From the NCBI RefSeq assembly GCF_022662475.1, contig NZ_JAKNQQ010000002.1:620001-684000 (forward strand): a stretch of DNA of 64,000 nucleotides, in the 5' to 3' direction. The notes below the pieces were generated by a model. That model ran no database searches. It was not told the DNA's origin and saw nothing but the letters and a program-made list of their open reading frames with translations. The stretch comes from Sphingomonas sp. TREG-RG-20F-R18-01. GTDB lineage: Bacteria > Pseudomonadota > Alphaproteobacteria > Sphingomonadales > Sphingomonadaceae. The position numbers and the translations under genes are program-made. Shown here one piece after another: positions 20,939 through 29,708 of the stretch (the stretch's first letter is position 1; every line of letters starts with the position of its first letter).

Positions 20939-21505
20939 CCGCGGGACCGTAGCGCGCTTTGATGGTCAGGCAAGGTTGGGGTTTCGGTACGGCGCGCTTC
21001 CCCATCCCCCGTCATGCTGAACTCGTTTCAGCATCCACCGGGGTGCGCGTTCGACGGCCGCAGGTTCGCGCGGGTGCAGCGCGGGGCGGGGCCGGGAAGA
21101 AGGAAGGATTGATCGCGCAAAGCCGCAAAGCCGCAAAGAGAAGCCGCTAGAGGTGCGCGCTTCCGCTCAATCTTGTTTGGTTTTCCTGCGAAAGCAGGAA
21201 TCCAGAGTTGCGAACGCTACGCCCTTTACCCTGGGCTCCTGCCTGTTCAGGAGCACGGCGAACCTCAGCCGTCGGCCCCCACCGCCGCCGCCACGCTCGC
21301 CAACCTGTCCCGCTGCACCGCGCCGATAGGGCCTGGAAGAAGCAAAGCTGGATCACACGAAGCCGCAAAGACGCAAAGAGAAGCCGCTACGAGGTGCGCG
21401 CTTCCGCTCAATCGTGTTCGGTTTTCCTGCGAAAGCAGGAATCCAGAGTTGCGAACGCTACGCCCCTAACCCTGGGCTCCTGCCTGCGCAGGAGCACCGC
21501 GCCCC
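20939..21505. other. gene-free gap made of repeats and a tandem duplication
   Basis: This gap has no credible gene. It holds a single family B arm at 21012-21043, then two tandem copies of a roughly 240-bp unit. No promoter is recognisable with confidence. Confidence 0.7.
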
Positions 21506-21569
21506 TCAGCCGTCGGCCCCCACTGCCGCCGTAACACTCGCGAACCCGTCCCGCTGCAACGCGTCTACC
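21090..21569. repeat. tandem duplication (~241 bp) that includes the pyrD 3' end
   Basis: Positions 21090-21328 and 21330-21569 align at an offset of 240-241 bp. Each copy carries, in order, a CGCAAAG-rich arm (GCAAAGAGAAGCCGCTA), a family C inverted repeat (21175-21255 and 21417-21499) and about 57 bp of the last codons of pyrD. The right copy is the working pyrD end; the left copy is a degenerate duplicate. Arms TTTTCCTGCGAAAGCAGGAA and CCTGGGCTCCTGCC identify the repeat. Confidence 0.85.
21265..21321 (-). pseudogene. duplicated 3'-terminal fragment of pyrD
   Basis: Read on the minus strand it encodes QRDRLASVAAAVGADG followed by a stop, against QRDGFASVTAAVGADG at the true pyrD C-terminus. 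It has no start or upstream coding sequence, so it is a relic of the tandem duplication. Confidence 0.85.
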
Positions 21570-22537
21570 AGCCCGCGCAGAATGCGTTGCGCCAGCCCCG
21601 GCCCATGGAAAACCAGCGCACTATACAATTGCACCAGGCTCGCCCCCGCGCGGATGCGGGCATAGGCTTCGTCCGCGCTGTCGATCCCGCCCGCCGAGAT
21701 GAGCGGCATCGCGCTCCCGGTCGCCGTGCGGAAATCGCGCAACCGCTGGCGGGCGAGCGGCGCAAGCGGTGCACCCGACAGACCGCCCGTTTCGCCGGCA
21801 TTGGCCGAGCGCAAATCGGGGCGCGAGATCGTCGTGTTGCTGACGATCAGCGCATCGACATGATGCTCGATCGCCGCGCGCGCGATCGCGTCGATCGCGG
21901 ACGGGTCGAGGTCTGGCGCGACTTTCAGAAACAGACGGGGTGTCTTGCCGATCCGGCGTGCTTCGTCGGCGGCGGCGAGCAGGTCGGTCAGTTCACGGCC
22001 ATGCTGGAGATCGCGCAGGCCCGGCGTGTTGGGGGACGAGATGTTGACCGTGATATAGTCCGCGATCGGTGCCGCCGCCGCGACGCCGTGGGCGTAATCC
22101 GCGATCCGGTCGGGCGCATCCTTGTTCGCGCCGACGTTGATGCCGAGCACGCCGCGCCGCCTCGCCGCTGCTGCGCGGGGGAGGGCGGCGTGGATCCCGC
22201 CGTTGTTGAAGCCCATGCGGTTGATGACGGCCTTGTCCTCGACCAGCCGGAACAGCCGCGGGCGCGGGTTGCCTGCTTGCGGGAGCGGAGTCAGCGTGCC
22301 GATCTCGACGCTGCCGAAGCCAAGCCCGAAGAAGCCGTCGATCGCCTCGCCATTCTTGTCGACCCCGGCGGCGAGGCCGAGCGGGTTGGCGAAATCGAGC
22401 CCGGCGATGGTGGTCCGCAGGATCGCGGCGCTTTTCGGGGCGGTGCGCGGGAAGCGGGCCAGCAGCGTGATCGTCAGGCCGTGCGCCTGTTCGGCATCGA
22501 GCGCGAACAGCGCGGGGCGGAGGAGGGGGAACAGCAT
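21506..22537 (-). CDS. pyrD: dihydroorotate dehydrogenase (quinone), class 2
   Basis: This 343-residue inner-membrane-associated flavoenzyme oxidises dihydroorotate to orotate with ubiquinone, step four of UMP synthesis. The class 2 catalytic serine is Ser168 in NISSPNTPGLRDLQ. FMN-binding blocks NPLGLAAGVDKNGEAI, FGSVEIGTLTPLPQ, NTTISRP and SAGGIDSADEAYARI are intact. The N-terminal amphipathic helix (MLFPLLRPALFALDAEQAHGL) is the quinone tunnel and membrane-contact segment. The final codons lie in the right copy of a tandem duplication, but the gene is complete. Confidence 0.95.
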   Translation of the reverse strand: MLFPLLRPALFALDAEQAHGLTITLLARFPRTAPKSAAILRTTIAGLDFANPLGLAAGVDKNGEAIDGFFGLGFGSVEIGTLTPLPQAGNPRPRLFRLVEDKAVINRMGFNNGGIHAALPRAAAARRRGVLGINVGANKDAPDRIADYAHGVAAAAPIADYITVNISSPNTPGLRDLQHGRELTDLLAAADEARRIGKTPRLFLKVAPDLDPSAIDAIARAAIEHHVDALIVSNTTISRPDLRSANAGETGGLSGAPLAPLARQRLRDFRTATGSAMPLISAGGIDSADEAYARIRAGASLVQLYSALVFHGPGLAQRILRGLVDALQRDGFASVTAAVGADG

Positions 22538-22589
22538 GAGCGCCTGATGACACTGGTGCCGGCCTGCGTCAAAGCGCTGCGTACCCCTT

Positions 22590-22680
22590 CGTCATGCTGA
22601 ACTCGTTTCAGCATCCACCGCACTACGGGCACGGACCGGAATAGTGGCGCGGTGGACCCTGAAACAAGTTCAGGGTGACG
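22590..22680. repeat. intergenic inverted repeat, family B
   Basis: The arms CGTCATGCTGAACTCGTTTC and GAAACAAGTTCAGGGTGACG enclose the usual GGTGGACCC core. It lies between the divergent pyrD and the suf regulator. Confidence 0.85.
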
Positions 22681-22774
22681 GCCGCAAGCGTGTCGCGACT
22701 CATAGACAGAGGGCTTGACCGACTCACCCAGCACCCCCATTTGCAATCCTACCAATATTGTCCGATTGGAGCTC

Positions 22775-23188
22775 ATGCGTCTTTCCAGCCTTGCCGACTA
22801 TGCCGTCGTGATGATGTCCGCCGCCGCGCGACATTGCGGCTCGTCGTGCCGGCTCAACGCGACGCTGCTCGCGGAGGAGACCGGGCTTCCGCTGCCGACG
22901 GTGCAGAAGCTCGTCAGCCGCTTGTCCTCCGGCGGGCTGATCGAGAGCACGCGCGGCACGGGCGGCGGCTTCCGCCTCGCGCGCCCCGCCGCGGCGATCT
23001 CGCTCGCCGAGATCATCGAGGCGGTCGAGGGGCCGATCGCGATGACGACCTGTGTCGACGAGGGCCGGCACGATTGCGCACTGGAAGGCGATTGCCGGGT
23101 CAAGCCGCACTGGAACGTCGTCAACGGCGCCGTCCGTGGCGCGCTCGATGGTGTTTCGTTGGCCAGCCTGTCGAGGGCACCGGCATGA
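22775..23188 (+). CDS. Rrf2-family SUF system Fe-S assembly regulator
   Basis: This 137-residue winged-helix regulator begins MRLSSLADYAVVMMSA, the standard Rrf2 N-terminus. Three cysteines in TTCVDEGRHDCALEGDCRV are placed like the 2Fe-2S ligands of IscR and its suf-associated relatives. It probably senses Fe-S status and represses or tunes the downstream suf genes. The ATG at 22775 has TTGGAGCTC upstream; the frame is open to 22715 without homology. It is the first gene of the suf run, separated from sufB by 124 bp that contains an inverted repeat. Confidence 0.9.
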   Translation: MRLSSLADYAVVMMSAAARHCGSSCRLNATLLAEETGLPLPTVQKLVSRLSSGGLIESTRGTGGGFRLARPAAAISLAEIIEAVEGPIAMTTCVDEGRHDCALEGDCRVKPHWNVVNGAVRGALDGVSLASLSRAPA

Positions 23189-23208
23189 TCAACACCACCC
23201 CCTTCTTC

Positions 23209-23271
23209 CTTCGTGGCTTAGTGCCTTTGTGCGAGGCAGACTTTCTCGCACAAAGCCACAAAGACACGAAG
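23209..23271. repeat. inverted repeat, CAAAG-rich family F
   Basis: The left arm 23209-23235 (CTTCGTGGCTTAGTGCCTTT...) pairs with the right arm 23245-23271 with three mismatches in 27, around a 9-nt loop. Shorter single arms of the same CGCAAAG type occur at about 21120 and 21360. It lies between the regulator and sufB. Confidence 0.75.
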
Positions 23272-23312
23272 AATTTTAGATTAGCTGAACGCCGCCGCGC
23301 GGCAGGGATTGC

Positions 23313-24800
23313 ATGATGGCTACCAAGAATGCGCAGGCCTATGAGGCCGTCAACAAGACCTATGAGTGGGGCTTCCACTCCGACATCGAACAGGACTTCG
23401 CGCCCAAGGGGCTGAGCGAAGACACCGTCCGGTTCATCTCCGCCAAGAAAGGCGAGCCGCAGTGGATGCTCGACTGGCGGCTCAAGGCGTTCCGCCTGTG
23501 GCAGACGCTCGAATCGCCCGATTGGGCGAAGCTCAATCTCGAGCCGATCGATTACCAGGACGCGTTCTACTACGCCGAGCCCAAGCCGAAACCAAAGCTC
23601 GGCTCGCTCGACGAGGTCGATCCCGAGATCCTGCGCGTCTACGAGAAGCTCGGCATCCCGATCGCCGAGCAGAAGATGCTCGCGGGCGTCGAGGAGCTTG
23701 GCGAGGACGGCCAGCCCAAGCGTCGGGTCGCAGTGGATGCCGTGTTCGACTCGGTCTCGGTCGCGACCACGTTCCGCAAAGAGCTCGAGGCCGCGGGCGT
23801 CATCTTCCGCAGCATTTCCGAGGCGATCAAGGAATATCCCGAGCTCGTCCGCAAGTGGCTCGGCCGCGTCGTGCCGATGACCGACAATTACTTCGCGACG
23901 CTCAACGCCGCGGTGTTCAGTGACGGGACCTTTGTCTACATCCCCGAGGGCGTCCGCTGCCCGATGGAATTGTCGACCTATTTCCGCATCAACGCCGAGA
24001 ATACCGGCCAGTTCGAGCGCACGCTGATCGTCGCGGACAAGGGTTCGTACGTCTCCTATCTCGAGGGCTGCACCGCCCCGATGCGCGACGAGAACCAGCT
24101 CCACGCTGCGGTGGTCGAGCTGGTCGCTTTGGACGATGCCGAGATCAAATATTCGACCGTCCAGAACTGGTATCCGGGCGACGAGAACGGCAAGGGCGGA
24201 ATCTATAATTTCGTCACCAAGCGCGCACTGTGCCAGGGCAAGAATTCCAAGGTGTCGTGGACGCAGGTCGAGACCGGCAGCGCGATCACGTGGAAATATC
24301 CGTCGTGCGTGCTCAACGGCGAGAATTCGGTCGGCGAATTCTATTCGGTCGCGGTTACCAACAACCGCCAGCAGGCGGATACCGGCACCAAGATGATCCA
24401 CAACGGCAAGGGATCGCGCTCGACGATCGTGTCGAAGGGGATTTCTGCGGGGCGTTCGGACAACACCTATCGCGGGTTGGTGCGGGTCGCGCCGGGCGCG
24501 GAGGGCGTGCGAAACTTCACCCAGTGTGACTCGCTGCTGCTCGGCGACCAGTGCGGCGCGCATACCGTGCCGTATATCGAGGTGCGCAACCCGTCGGCAC
24601 AGATCGAGCATGAGGCGACCACCTCGAAGATCTCCGACGACCAGATGTTCTACGCGATGCAGCGCGGTCTAGATTCGGAGAGCGCGGTGGCGTTGATCGT
24701 CAACGGGTTCGCCAAGGAAGTGCTGCAGCAGCTGCCGATGGAATTCGCGGTGGAAGCGCAGAAATTGCTGGGGATCAGCCTTGAGGGTTCTGTGGGGTAA
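23313..24800 (+). CDS. sufB: Fe-S cluster assembly scaffold protein SufB
   Basis: This 495-residue core subunit of the SufBC2D scaffold assembles Fe-S clusters. The C-terminal beta-helix shows [46 protein letters not shown] and [21 protein letters not shown], containing the conserved cysteines and the Glu used in sulfur transfer. Two adjacent start codons occur (ATGATG at 23313). It forms one plus-strand run with sufC, sufD, sufS, sufT-like and sufA. The gap to sufC is taken up by a family B repeat. Confidence 0.96.
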   Translation: MMATKNAQAYEAVNKTYEWGFHSDIEQDFAPKGLSEDTVRFISAKKGEPQWMLDWRLKAFRLWQTLESPDWAKLNLEPIDYQDAFYYAEPKPKPKLGSLDEVDPEILRVYEKLGIPIAEQKMLAGVEELGEDGQPKRRVAVDAVFDSVSVATTFRKELEAAGVIFRSISEAIKEYPELVRKWLGRVVPMTDNYFATLNAAVFSDGTFVYIPEGVRCPMELSTYFRINAENTGQFERTLIVADKGSYVSYLEGCTAPMRDENQLHAAVVELVALDDAEIKYSTVQNWYPGDENGKGGIYNFVTKRALCQGKNSKVSWTQVETGSAITWKYPSCVLNGENSVGEFYSVAVTNNRQQADTGTKMIHNGKGSRSTIVSKGISAGRSDNTYRGLVRVAPGAEGVRNFTQCDSLLLGDQCGAHTVPYIEVRNPSAQIEHEATTSKISDDQMFYAMQRGLDSESAVALIVNGFAKEVLQQLPMEFAVEAQKLLGISLEGSVG

Positions 24801-24817
24801 GTGCCGCCTCATACTGC

Positions 24818-24908
24818 CGTCATGCTGAACGCGTTTCAGCATCCACCGTGCAACTGGCACGGACCGGACGTGTGGCGCGGTGGACCCTGAAACACGTTCA
24901 GGGTGACG
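24818..24908. repeat. inverted repeat, family B, inside the suf operon
   Basis: The arms CGTCATGCTGAACGCGTTTC and GAAACACGTTCAGGGTGACG differ from other copies at matching positions, so pairing is kept. It starts 17 bp after the sufB stop and ends 36 bp before sufC. Confidence 0.85.
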
Positions 24909-24944
24909 GACGGACTATAGTTCAAACGAATTTGCGGAAGACAG

Positions 24945-25688
24945 ATGCTTAAAATCACCGACCTCCACGCCGAAATCGACGGCAAGGAAATCCTCAAGGG
25001 GCTCAGCCTCGAAGTGAACGCGGGCGAAGTCCATGCGATCATGGGCCCGAACGGCGCTGGCAAGTCGACGCTCGGCTACGTCCTCGGCGGGCGGCCGGGT
25101 TACGAAGTGACGTCCGGCGCGGTCGAGTTCGACGGGCAGGACCTGCTCGAGATGGAACCGCATCAGCGCGCCGCTGCCGGCCTGTTCCTCGGGTTCCAGT
25201 ATCCGGTCGAGATCCCCGGCGTTTCCAACGTCCAGTTTCTGCGCGAGGCGCTCAACGCGCAGCGCCGGGTGCGCGACGAGAAGCCGCTGTCGGGTGCCGA
25301 GTTCCTGAAACTCGCGCGCGAACAGGCGGCCGCGCTGTCGATGGATGCCGAGATGCTCAAGCGCCCGGTCAACGTCGGTTTTTCCGGAGGCGAGAAGAAG
25401 CGCAACGAGATGGTGCAGATGGGGATCGTCGATCCCAAGCTCGCGATCCTCGACGAGACCGACAGCGGGCTCGACATCGATGCGCTGCGGATTGTCGGCG
25501 ACGGCATCAACCGGATCATGCGCAAGCCGGACAAAGCGGTGATCCTCATCACGCATTACGAGCGGCTTTTGAGCTATGTTGCGCCCGATTTCGTGCATGT
25601 CCTGTCAGCCGGGCGGATCATCCGCTCGGGCGGACCGGAACTCGCGGCGGAGCTGGAGCGCGAAGGGTATGCGGGGGTGGTTGCGTGA
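24945..25688 (+). CDS. sufC: Fe-S cluster assembly ATPase SufC
   Basis: This 247-residue cytosolic ABC-type ATPase powers conformational change in the SufBC2D scaffold. Walker A GPNGAGKST is at about 34-42, the signature is FSGGEKKRNEM, Walker B is LAILDETDSGLD and the H-loop is LITHYERLL. The substitution of E-K-K in the signature loop is typical of SufC. A TGCTTAAA-type start at ATG 24945 follows AAGACAG. The short gap to sufD holds a family D repeat. Confidence 0.96.
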   Translation: MLKITDLHAEIDGKEILKGLSLEVNAGEVHAIMGPNGAGKSTLGYVLGGRPGYEVTSGAVEFDGQDLLEMEPHQRAAAGLFLGFQYPVEIPGVSNVQFLREALNAQRRVRDEKPLSGAEFLKLAREQAAALSMDAEMLKRPVNVGFSGGEKKRNEMVQMGIVDPKLAILDETDSGLDIDALRIVGDGINRIMRKPDKAVILITHYERLLSYVAPDFVHVLSAGRIIRSGGPELAAELEREGYAGVVA

Positions 25689-25708
25689 GCCGCTTGCGCA
25701 TCATCAAG

Positions 25709-25811
25709 CCCCTCCCCCTCGGGGGAGGGGTTGGGGTGGGGCAGTTCAGCAGAACTGCGCTGTCTGCGAGACACTTCCCCACCCCCAGCCCCTCCCCTGA
25801 AGGGGAGGGGA
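25709..25811. repeat. inverted repeat, family D, abutting the sufD start
   Basis: The left arm CCCCTCCCCCTCGGGGGAGG and the right arm CCTCCCCTGAAGGGGAGGGG each form a hairpin. The element also contains TTGGGGTGGGG and its inverse CCCCACCCCC. It ends one base before the sufD ATG, so its GGGGAGGGGAG is the only available ribosome-binding site for sufD. Confidence 0.9.
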
Positions 25812-25812
25812 G

Positions 25813-26562
25813 ATGACTGCTTTGGCCGTCCCGACCCGTCGCGATGAGACGTGGCATTATAGCAACCTCGAGGCCGTCGCTTCGGTGTGGCCCGTCGAGA
25901 CCGAGGTCATCGACGTGCCCGCCGGCACATCGATCGCGCGTGTCATCGTTCAGGACGCCGCGACCGACACCGTCGCGATCCGCGACTACCGCGTGATTCT
26001 GCGCGAGGGCGCTACCGCGACGTTTCATGTGCTCAACACCGGCGGGAGCTTCGGGCGGGTTGCGATCGATGTGACGTGTCACTCGGGCTCGCACTTCGAG
26101 CTTGGCGGCGCGATGCTGGGGACGGGCGCGCAGACGCTCGAGATCGTCACCACGCTCAACCATATCGAGCCTAACGCCACCTCGAACCAGGTGGTGCGTA
26201 CGGTGCTCGGCGGCCGCGCGACGGGGTCGTATCTCGGCAAGGTCGCGGTCGCGCGGCATGCGCAGAAGACCGATGCGTCGCAGAGCGTCAAGGCGATGCT
26301 GCTCAGCCGCACCGCGACCGCGAATGCGAAGCCCGAGCTCGAAATCTATGCCGACGACGTGAAGTGCGCGCATGGCGCGACCGTGGGCGAGCTGGATGCC
26401 AATGCGCTGTTCTATCTCGCGTCACGTGGGATTGCGCCGGGGCAGGGCAAGGTGATGCTGCTCGGCGCGTTCATCGGATCGGTGTTCGACGGGATCGATG
26501 ATCCGGCCGAGCGTGCGCAGGTCGAGGCGGCAGCGCAGGCTGCGCTGGAGCGGATGTTGTGA
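25813..26562 (+). CDS. sufD: Fe-S cluster assembly protein SufD (short form)
   Basis: This 249-residue partner of SufB in the scaffold lacks most of the N-terminal domain seen in the roughly 420-residue E. coli SufD; short forms are usual in sphingomonads. RDETWHYSNLEAV at the start matches the SufD N-terminal motif, and KCAHGATVGELDANALFYLASRGI carries the conserved His and the C-terminal SufB-contact block. The ATG is immediately after the family D element, whose GGGGAGGGGAG serves as Shine-Dalgarno sequence. Confidence 0.92.
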   Translation: MTALAVPTRRDETWHYSNLEAVASVWPVETEVIDVPAGTSIARVIVQDAATDTVAIRDYRVILREGATATFHVLNTGGSFGRVAIDVTCHSGSHFELGGAMLGTGAQTLEIVTTLNHIEPNATSNQVVRTVLGGRATGSYLGKVAVARHAQKTDASQSVKAMLLSRTATANAKPELEIYADDVKCAHGATVGELDANALFYLASRGIAPGQGKVMLLGAFIGSVFDGIDDPAERAQVEAAAQAALERML

Positions 26563-26576
26563 GCGCGTGCAACCTG

Positions 26577-26684
26577 CTCCCCTCCCTGCAAGGGAGGGGC
26601 CGGGGGTGGGTTGGCCCGTTGGACGGGCCGCGTTTATCCCTCATGCCGACCCACCCCCGCCCCCTCCCTTCCAGGGAGGGGAGG
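26577..26684. repeat. inverted repeat, family D, abutting the sufS start
   Basis: The left arm CTCCCCTCCCTGCAAGGGAG and the right arm CTCCCTTCCAGGGAGGGGAG enclose GGGGGTGGGTT and its inverse ACCCACCCCC. It fills the whole sufD-sufS gap and ends 2 bp before the sufS ATG, again supplying the purine-rich ribosome-binding site. Confidence 0.9.
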
Positions 26685-26686
26685 AG

Positions 26687-27907
26687 ATGAACGTGATGAC
26701 CGCATCGACAACCGCCGCGCTGGACCATGTCGCGGATTTCCCTGCCATCCCAACTGGCTGGGCGTATCTCGACACCGCAGCGACCGCGCAAAAACCGCAG
26801 GTCGTGATCGACGCGATCACCCGCGGCTATGACTCGTCCTACGCAACCGTCCACCGCGGCGTGTACCAGCGTTCTGCCGACATGACGCTCGCCTACGAGG
26901 CCGCGCGCCGCAAGGTTGCAAGTTTCCTCGGCGCGGGCAGCGCGGACGAGATCGTCTACGTCCGTGGCGCGACCGAGGGGATCAACCTCGTCGCGCATAG
27001 CTGGGCGGGGACGCAGCTCAAGGCCGGCGACCGCATCCTGTTGTCGCAGCTCGAGCATCACAGCAACATCGTGCCGTGGCAGATGGTCGCCGAGCGGGTC
27101 GGTGCGCATATCGACGTGCTTCCGCTGACCGCCGATCACCGGATCGATCTCGACGCGATGGCGGCAATGATCACGCCGCAGCACAAGCTCGTCGCGCTCG
27201 CGCACGTCTCGAACGTGCTCGGCTCGGTGCTCGACAGCAAGCGCGCGGCGGAGATCGCGCATTCGGTCGGCGCGAAGATCCTGCTCGACGGATGCCAGTC
27301 GGTGCCGCGGATGCGCGTCGACGTCGCCGCGCTCGATTGCGACTTCTACGTCTTTTCGGGCCACAAGCTCTACGGCCCGACCGGGATCGGCGTGCTCTGG
27401 GCCAAGCCCGAACTGCTCGAGGCGATGCCGCCGTATCAGGGTGGCGGGGCGATGATCGATACGGTCAGTTTCGAGCGCACCACTTATGCGCCGCCCCCCG
27501 GGCGGTTCGAGGCGGGCACGCCGCATATCGTCGGCGCGCTCGGGCTGCACGCCGCGATCGACTATGTCGAATCGATCGGGCTCGACCGGATTCACGCGCA
27601 CGAAACCGCGCTGGTCACGATGACGCGCGAGGCGTTGTCGCAGATCAACTCGCTGACGCTGTTCGGCCCCGAGGATTCCGCCGGAATCGTCAGTTTCAGC
27701 ATTCAGGGGGTGCATCCGCACGACATCGGCACCATCTTGGACGAAGCGAAGGTGGCGGTCCGTGCCGGCCATCACTGCGCGCAGCCGCTGATGGCATCGC
27801 TAGGCGTCGATGCGACGGCGCGCGCGAGCTTCGGTGTCTACAACACCGCCGCAGACGTCGAGGCGCTGGTCCGCGGGATCGAGCGCGTGACGCGAATTTT
27901 TGGGTAG
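26687..27907 (+). CDS. sufS: cysteine desulfurase SufS
   Basis: This 406-residue PLP enzyme of aminotransferase class V removes sulfur from cysteine to give a persulfide for cluster assembly. PLP-binding Lys227 is in FSGHKLYGPTGIG, and the catalytic Cys364 is in RAGHHCAQPLM, the group II (SufS) arrangement. ATG 26687 follows GGGAGGGGAGGAG; a second ATG at 26696 is possible. The frame is open upstream through the repeat but is not coding there. Confidence 0.96.
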   Translation: MNVMTASTTAALDHVADFPAIPTGWAYLDTAATAQKPQVVIDAITRGYDSSYATVHRGVYQRSADMTLAYEAARRKVASFLGAGSADEIVYVRGATEGINLVAHSWAGTQLKAGDRILLSQLEHHSNIVPWQMVAERVGAHIDVLPLTADHRIDLDAMAAMITPQHKLVALAHVSNVLGSVLDSKRAAEIAHSVGAKILLDGCQSVPRMRVDVAALDCDFYVFSGHKLYGPTGIGVLWAKPELLEAMPPYQGGGAMIDTVSFERTTYAPPPGRFEAGTPHIVGALGLHAAIDYVESIGLDRIHAHETALVTMTREALSQINSLTLFGPEDSAGIVSFSIQGVHPHDIGTILDEAKVAVRAGHHCAQPLMASLGVDATARASFGVYNTAADVEALVRGIERVTRIFG

Positions 27908-27916
27908 GACTTTCAC

Positions 27917-28375
27917 ATGAGTGACCGGATCGAGATCGAAGAGGTGACGGGCGTCGAGCAGCCCCCGCGTGCCCGCGTCGAAGCCGCAACCGAGACGTTC
28001 GAGCGCAAGCGCGACTATCTCGAGGGCTTCCTTACGCAAAAGCCGCAGGCCGATGCAGCGGGTGCGCCCGGTGGCGCGGTCTATGAGGGCGTGATCGAGG
28101 CGCTCAAAGACATTTACGACCCAGAAATTCCGGTCAACATTTACGACCTGGGCCTGATCTACGGCGTCGAAGTGACCGAGGCGGGACACGCCGTCGTGAT
28201 GATGACGCTGACCACGCCGCATTGCCCGGTCGCGGAATCGATGCCGGGCGAGGTCGAGCTTCGGGTCGGGTCGGTCCCCGGGGTCGGTTCGGCCGAGGTC
28301 AACCTCGTGTGGGATCCGCCATGGGATCCCGCCAAGATGTCGGACGACGCGAAACTCGAACTGGGGATGCTGTAA
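27917..28375 (+). CDS. sufT: SUF system Fe-S assembly protein (SufT/DUF59)
   Basis: The protein has 152 residues. A MIP18/DUF59 domain occupies about 55-150, with ALKDIYDPEIPVNIYDLGLIYGV and the conserved Cys in TTPHCPVAE. An acidic and charged N-terminal 50 residues precedes it. Such proteins assist Fe-S cluster maturation or transfer under high demand. It starts 9 bp after sufS and its stop shares a base with the sufA start. Confidence 0.9.
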   Translation: MSDRIEIEEVTGVEQPPRARVEAATETFERKRDYLEGFLTQKPQADAAGAPGGAVYEGVIEALKDIYDPEIPVNIYDLGLIYGVEVTEAGHAVVMMTLTTPHCPVAESMPGEVELRVGSVPGVGSAEVNLVWDPPWDPAKMSDDAKLELGML

Positions 28376-28728
28376 TGGCGACGATCGCCCGTCCGCGGCC
28401 CGCCGCGCTGATCCTCACCCCTTCGGCCGAGGCACGGATCGCCGCGCTGATGGGGAGGGCGCCCGCCGGGGCAATTGGCGTCAAGCTTTCGACGCCAAAG
28501 CGTGGTTGTTCGGGCCTCGCCTATTCGGTCGACTATGTATCCGAGGCGAAGCCGTTCGATGAACGCATCGAGACGTCGGGCGGTATTCTGTTCGTCGACG
28601 GGGCTTCGATTTTGTATCTTATTGGGTCGACCATGAACTGGGTTGAGGACGATTTTGCCGCCGGGTTCGTGTTCAACAATCCGAACGCCAAAGGCGCCTG
28701 TGGTTGCGGCGAGAGTTTCACCGTATAG
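28375..28728 (+). CDS. sufA: A-type Fe-S carrier SufA
   Basis: This 117-residue HesB/IscA-fold protein carries clusters to apo-proteins. The three conserved cysteines are visible as RGCSGLAY and ACGCGESF. The ATG at 28375 overlaps the sufT stop (TAATG), so translation is coupled. It is the last gene of the suf run; galU follows after 103 bp with its own likely promoter. Confidence 0.93.
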   Translation: MATIARPRPAALILTPSAEARIAALMGRAPAGAIGVKLSTPKRGCSGLAYSVDYVSEAKPFDERIETSGGILFVDGASILYLIGSTMNWVEDDFAAGFVFNNPNAKGACGCGESFTV

Positions 28729-28831
28729 GCGGCTCGTCTGGCGCGTTTGTTACAGGTAACGCCCTTTAATTCTCTGCTGCAGCGCGGTAACGCGAGCTCG
28801 CGAATCGGAACGAGCTAGAAGGAATATTGCC

Positions 28832-29701
28832 ATGGCTATCAAACCCCTGCGCAAAGCTGTTTTTCCGGTCGGTGGACTGGGAACGCGCTTCCTTCCGGCT
28901 ACCAAGGCCATCCCCAAGGAAATGCTGCCGGTGGTCGATCGCCCGCTGATCCAATATGCGGTCGACGAGGCGATCGAGGCGGGGATCGAGCAGATGATCT
29001 TCGTCACCGGTCGCGGCAAGTCCGCGATCGAGGATCATTTCGACATCGCCTATGAGCTCGAGGCGACGATGTCCGCACGCGGCAAGTCGTTGCAGTTGCT
29101 CGAACAGACCCGGCTGACCCCGGGCGCGGTCGCCTATGTGCGCCAGCAGGAGCCGTCGGGCCTCGGTCACGCGGTGTGGTGCGCGCGCGATATCGTCGGC
29201 GACGAGCCGTTCGCGGTGCTGCTCGCGGACGATTTCATGGTCGGTGAGCCGGGCTGCCTCAAGCAGATGGTCGACGCCTATATGCAGACCGGCGGCAACA
29301 TCATCTGCGCGCAGGAAGTCCCCGACAACCAGACGCACATGTACGGCGTGATCACGCCGGGCACGCGCGACGGCACGCTGACCGAGGTCAAGGGGCTGGT
29401 CGAAAAGCCGGCGGCCGGCACGTCGCCGTCGAACCTCGCGGTGATCGGGCGCTACATCCTTCAGCCCGAGGTGATGCGCATCCTCGAGACGCAGGGCAAG
29501 GGTGCCGGCGGCGAGATCCAGCTGACCGACGCGATGGCGCGGATGATCGGCGACCAGCCGTTCCACGGCCTAACCTTCCAGGGCAAGCGCTACGATTGCG
29601 GCGACAAGGCGGGGTATATGACCGCCAACCTCGCGGTTGCGCTGACGCGGCCGGAGATTGCCGAGACGGTGCGCGTGTTTGCGGTGGATTTGCTGAAGTA
29701 A
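28832..29701 (+). CDS. galU: UTP-glucose-1-phosphate uridylyltransferase
   Basis: This 289-residue enzyme makes UDP-glucose for exopolysaccharide, LPS and glycolipid synthesis. The nucleotide-binding motif FPVGGLGTRFLPATKAIPKEMLP is near the N-terminus, with the metal-binding ADDFMVG and the substrate block VEKPAAGTSPSNLAVIGRYIL later. AGAAGGAATATTGCC precedes the ATG. The upstream gap has two small palindromes, GTTACAGGTAAC at 28749-28760 and CGCGGTAACGCG near 28785, possibly operators; this is only a suggestion. Confidence 0.95.
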   Translation: MAIKPLRKAVFPVGGLGTRFLPATKAIPKEMLPVVDRPLIQYAVDEAIEAGIEQMIFVTGRGKSAIEDHFDIAYELEATMSARGKSLQLLEQTRLTPGAVAYVRQQEPSGLGHAVWCARDIVGDEPFAVLLADDFMVGEPGCLKQMVDAYMQTGGNIICAQEVPDNQTHMYGVITPGTRDGTLTEVKGLVEKPAAGTSPSNLAVIGRYILQPEVMRILETQGKGAGGEIQLTDAMARMIGDQPFHGLTFQGKRYDCGDKAGYMTANLAVALTRPEIAETVRVFAVDLLK

Positions 29702-29708
29702 CCCGTAC

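Noticed and set aside
21090..21569. Possible CRISPR array from repeated segments
   Set aside because: There are only two copies of about 240 bp that include gene-end sequence, with no spacers and no cas genes.
25813..26562. SufD as a truncated pseudogene because it is about 170 residues short of E. coli SufD
   Set aside because: It has a matching N-terminal motif, an intact C-terminal block and no frame damage; short SufD is normal in this group.
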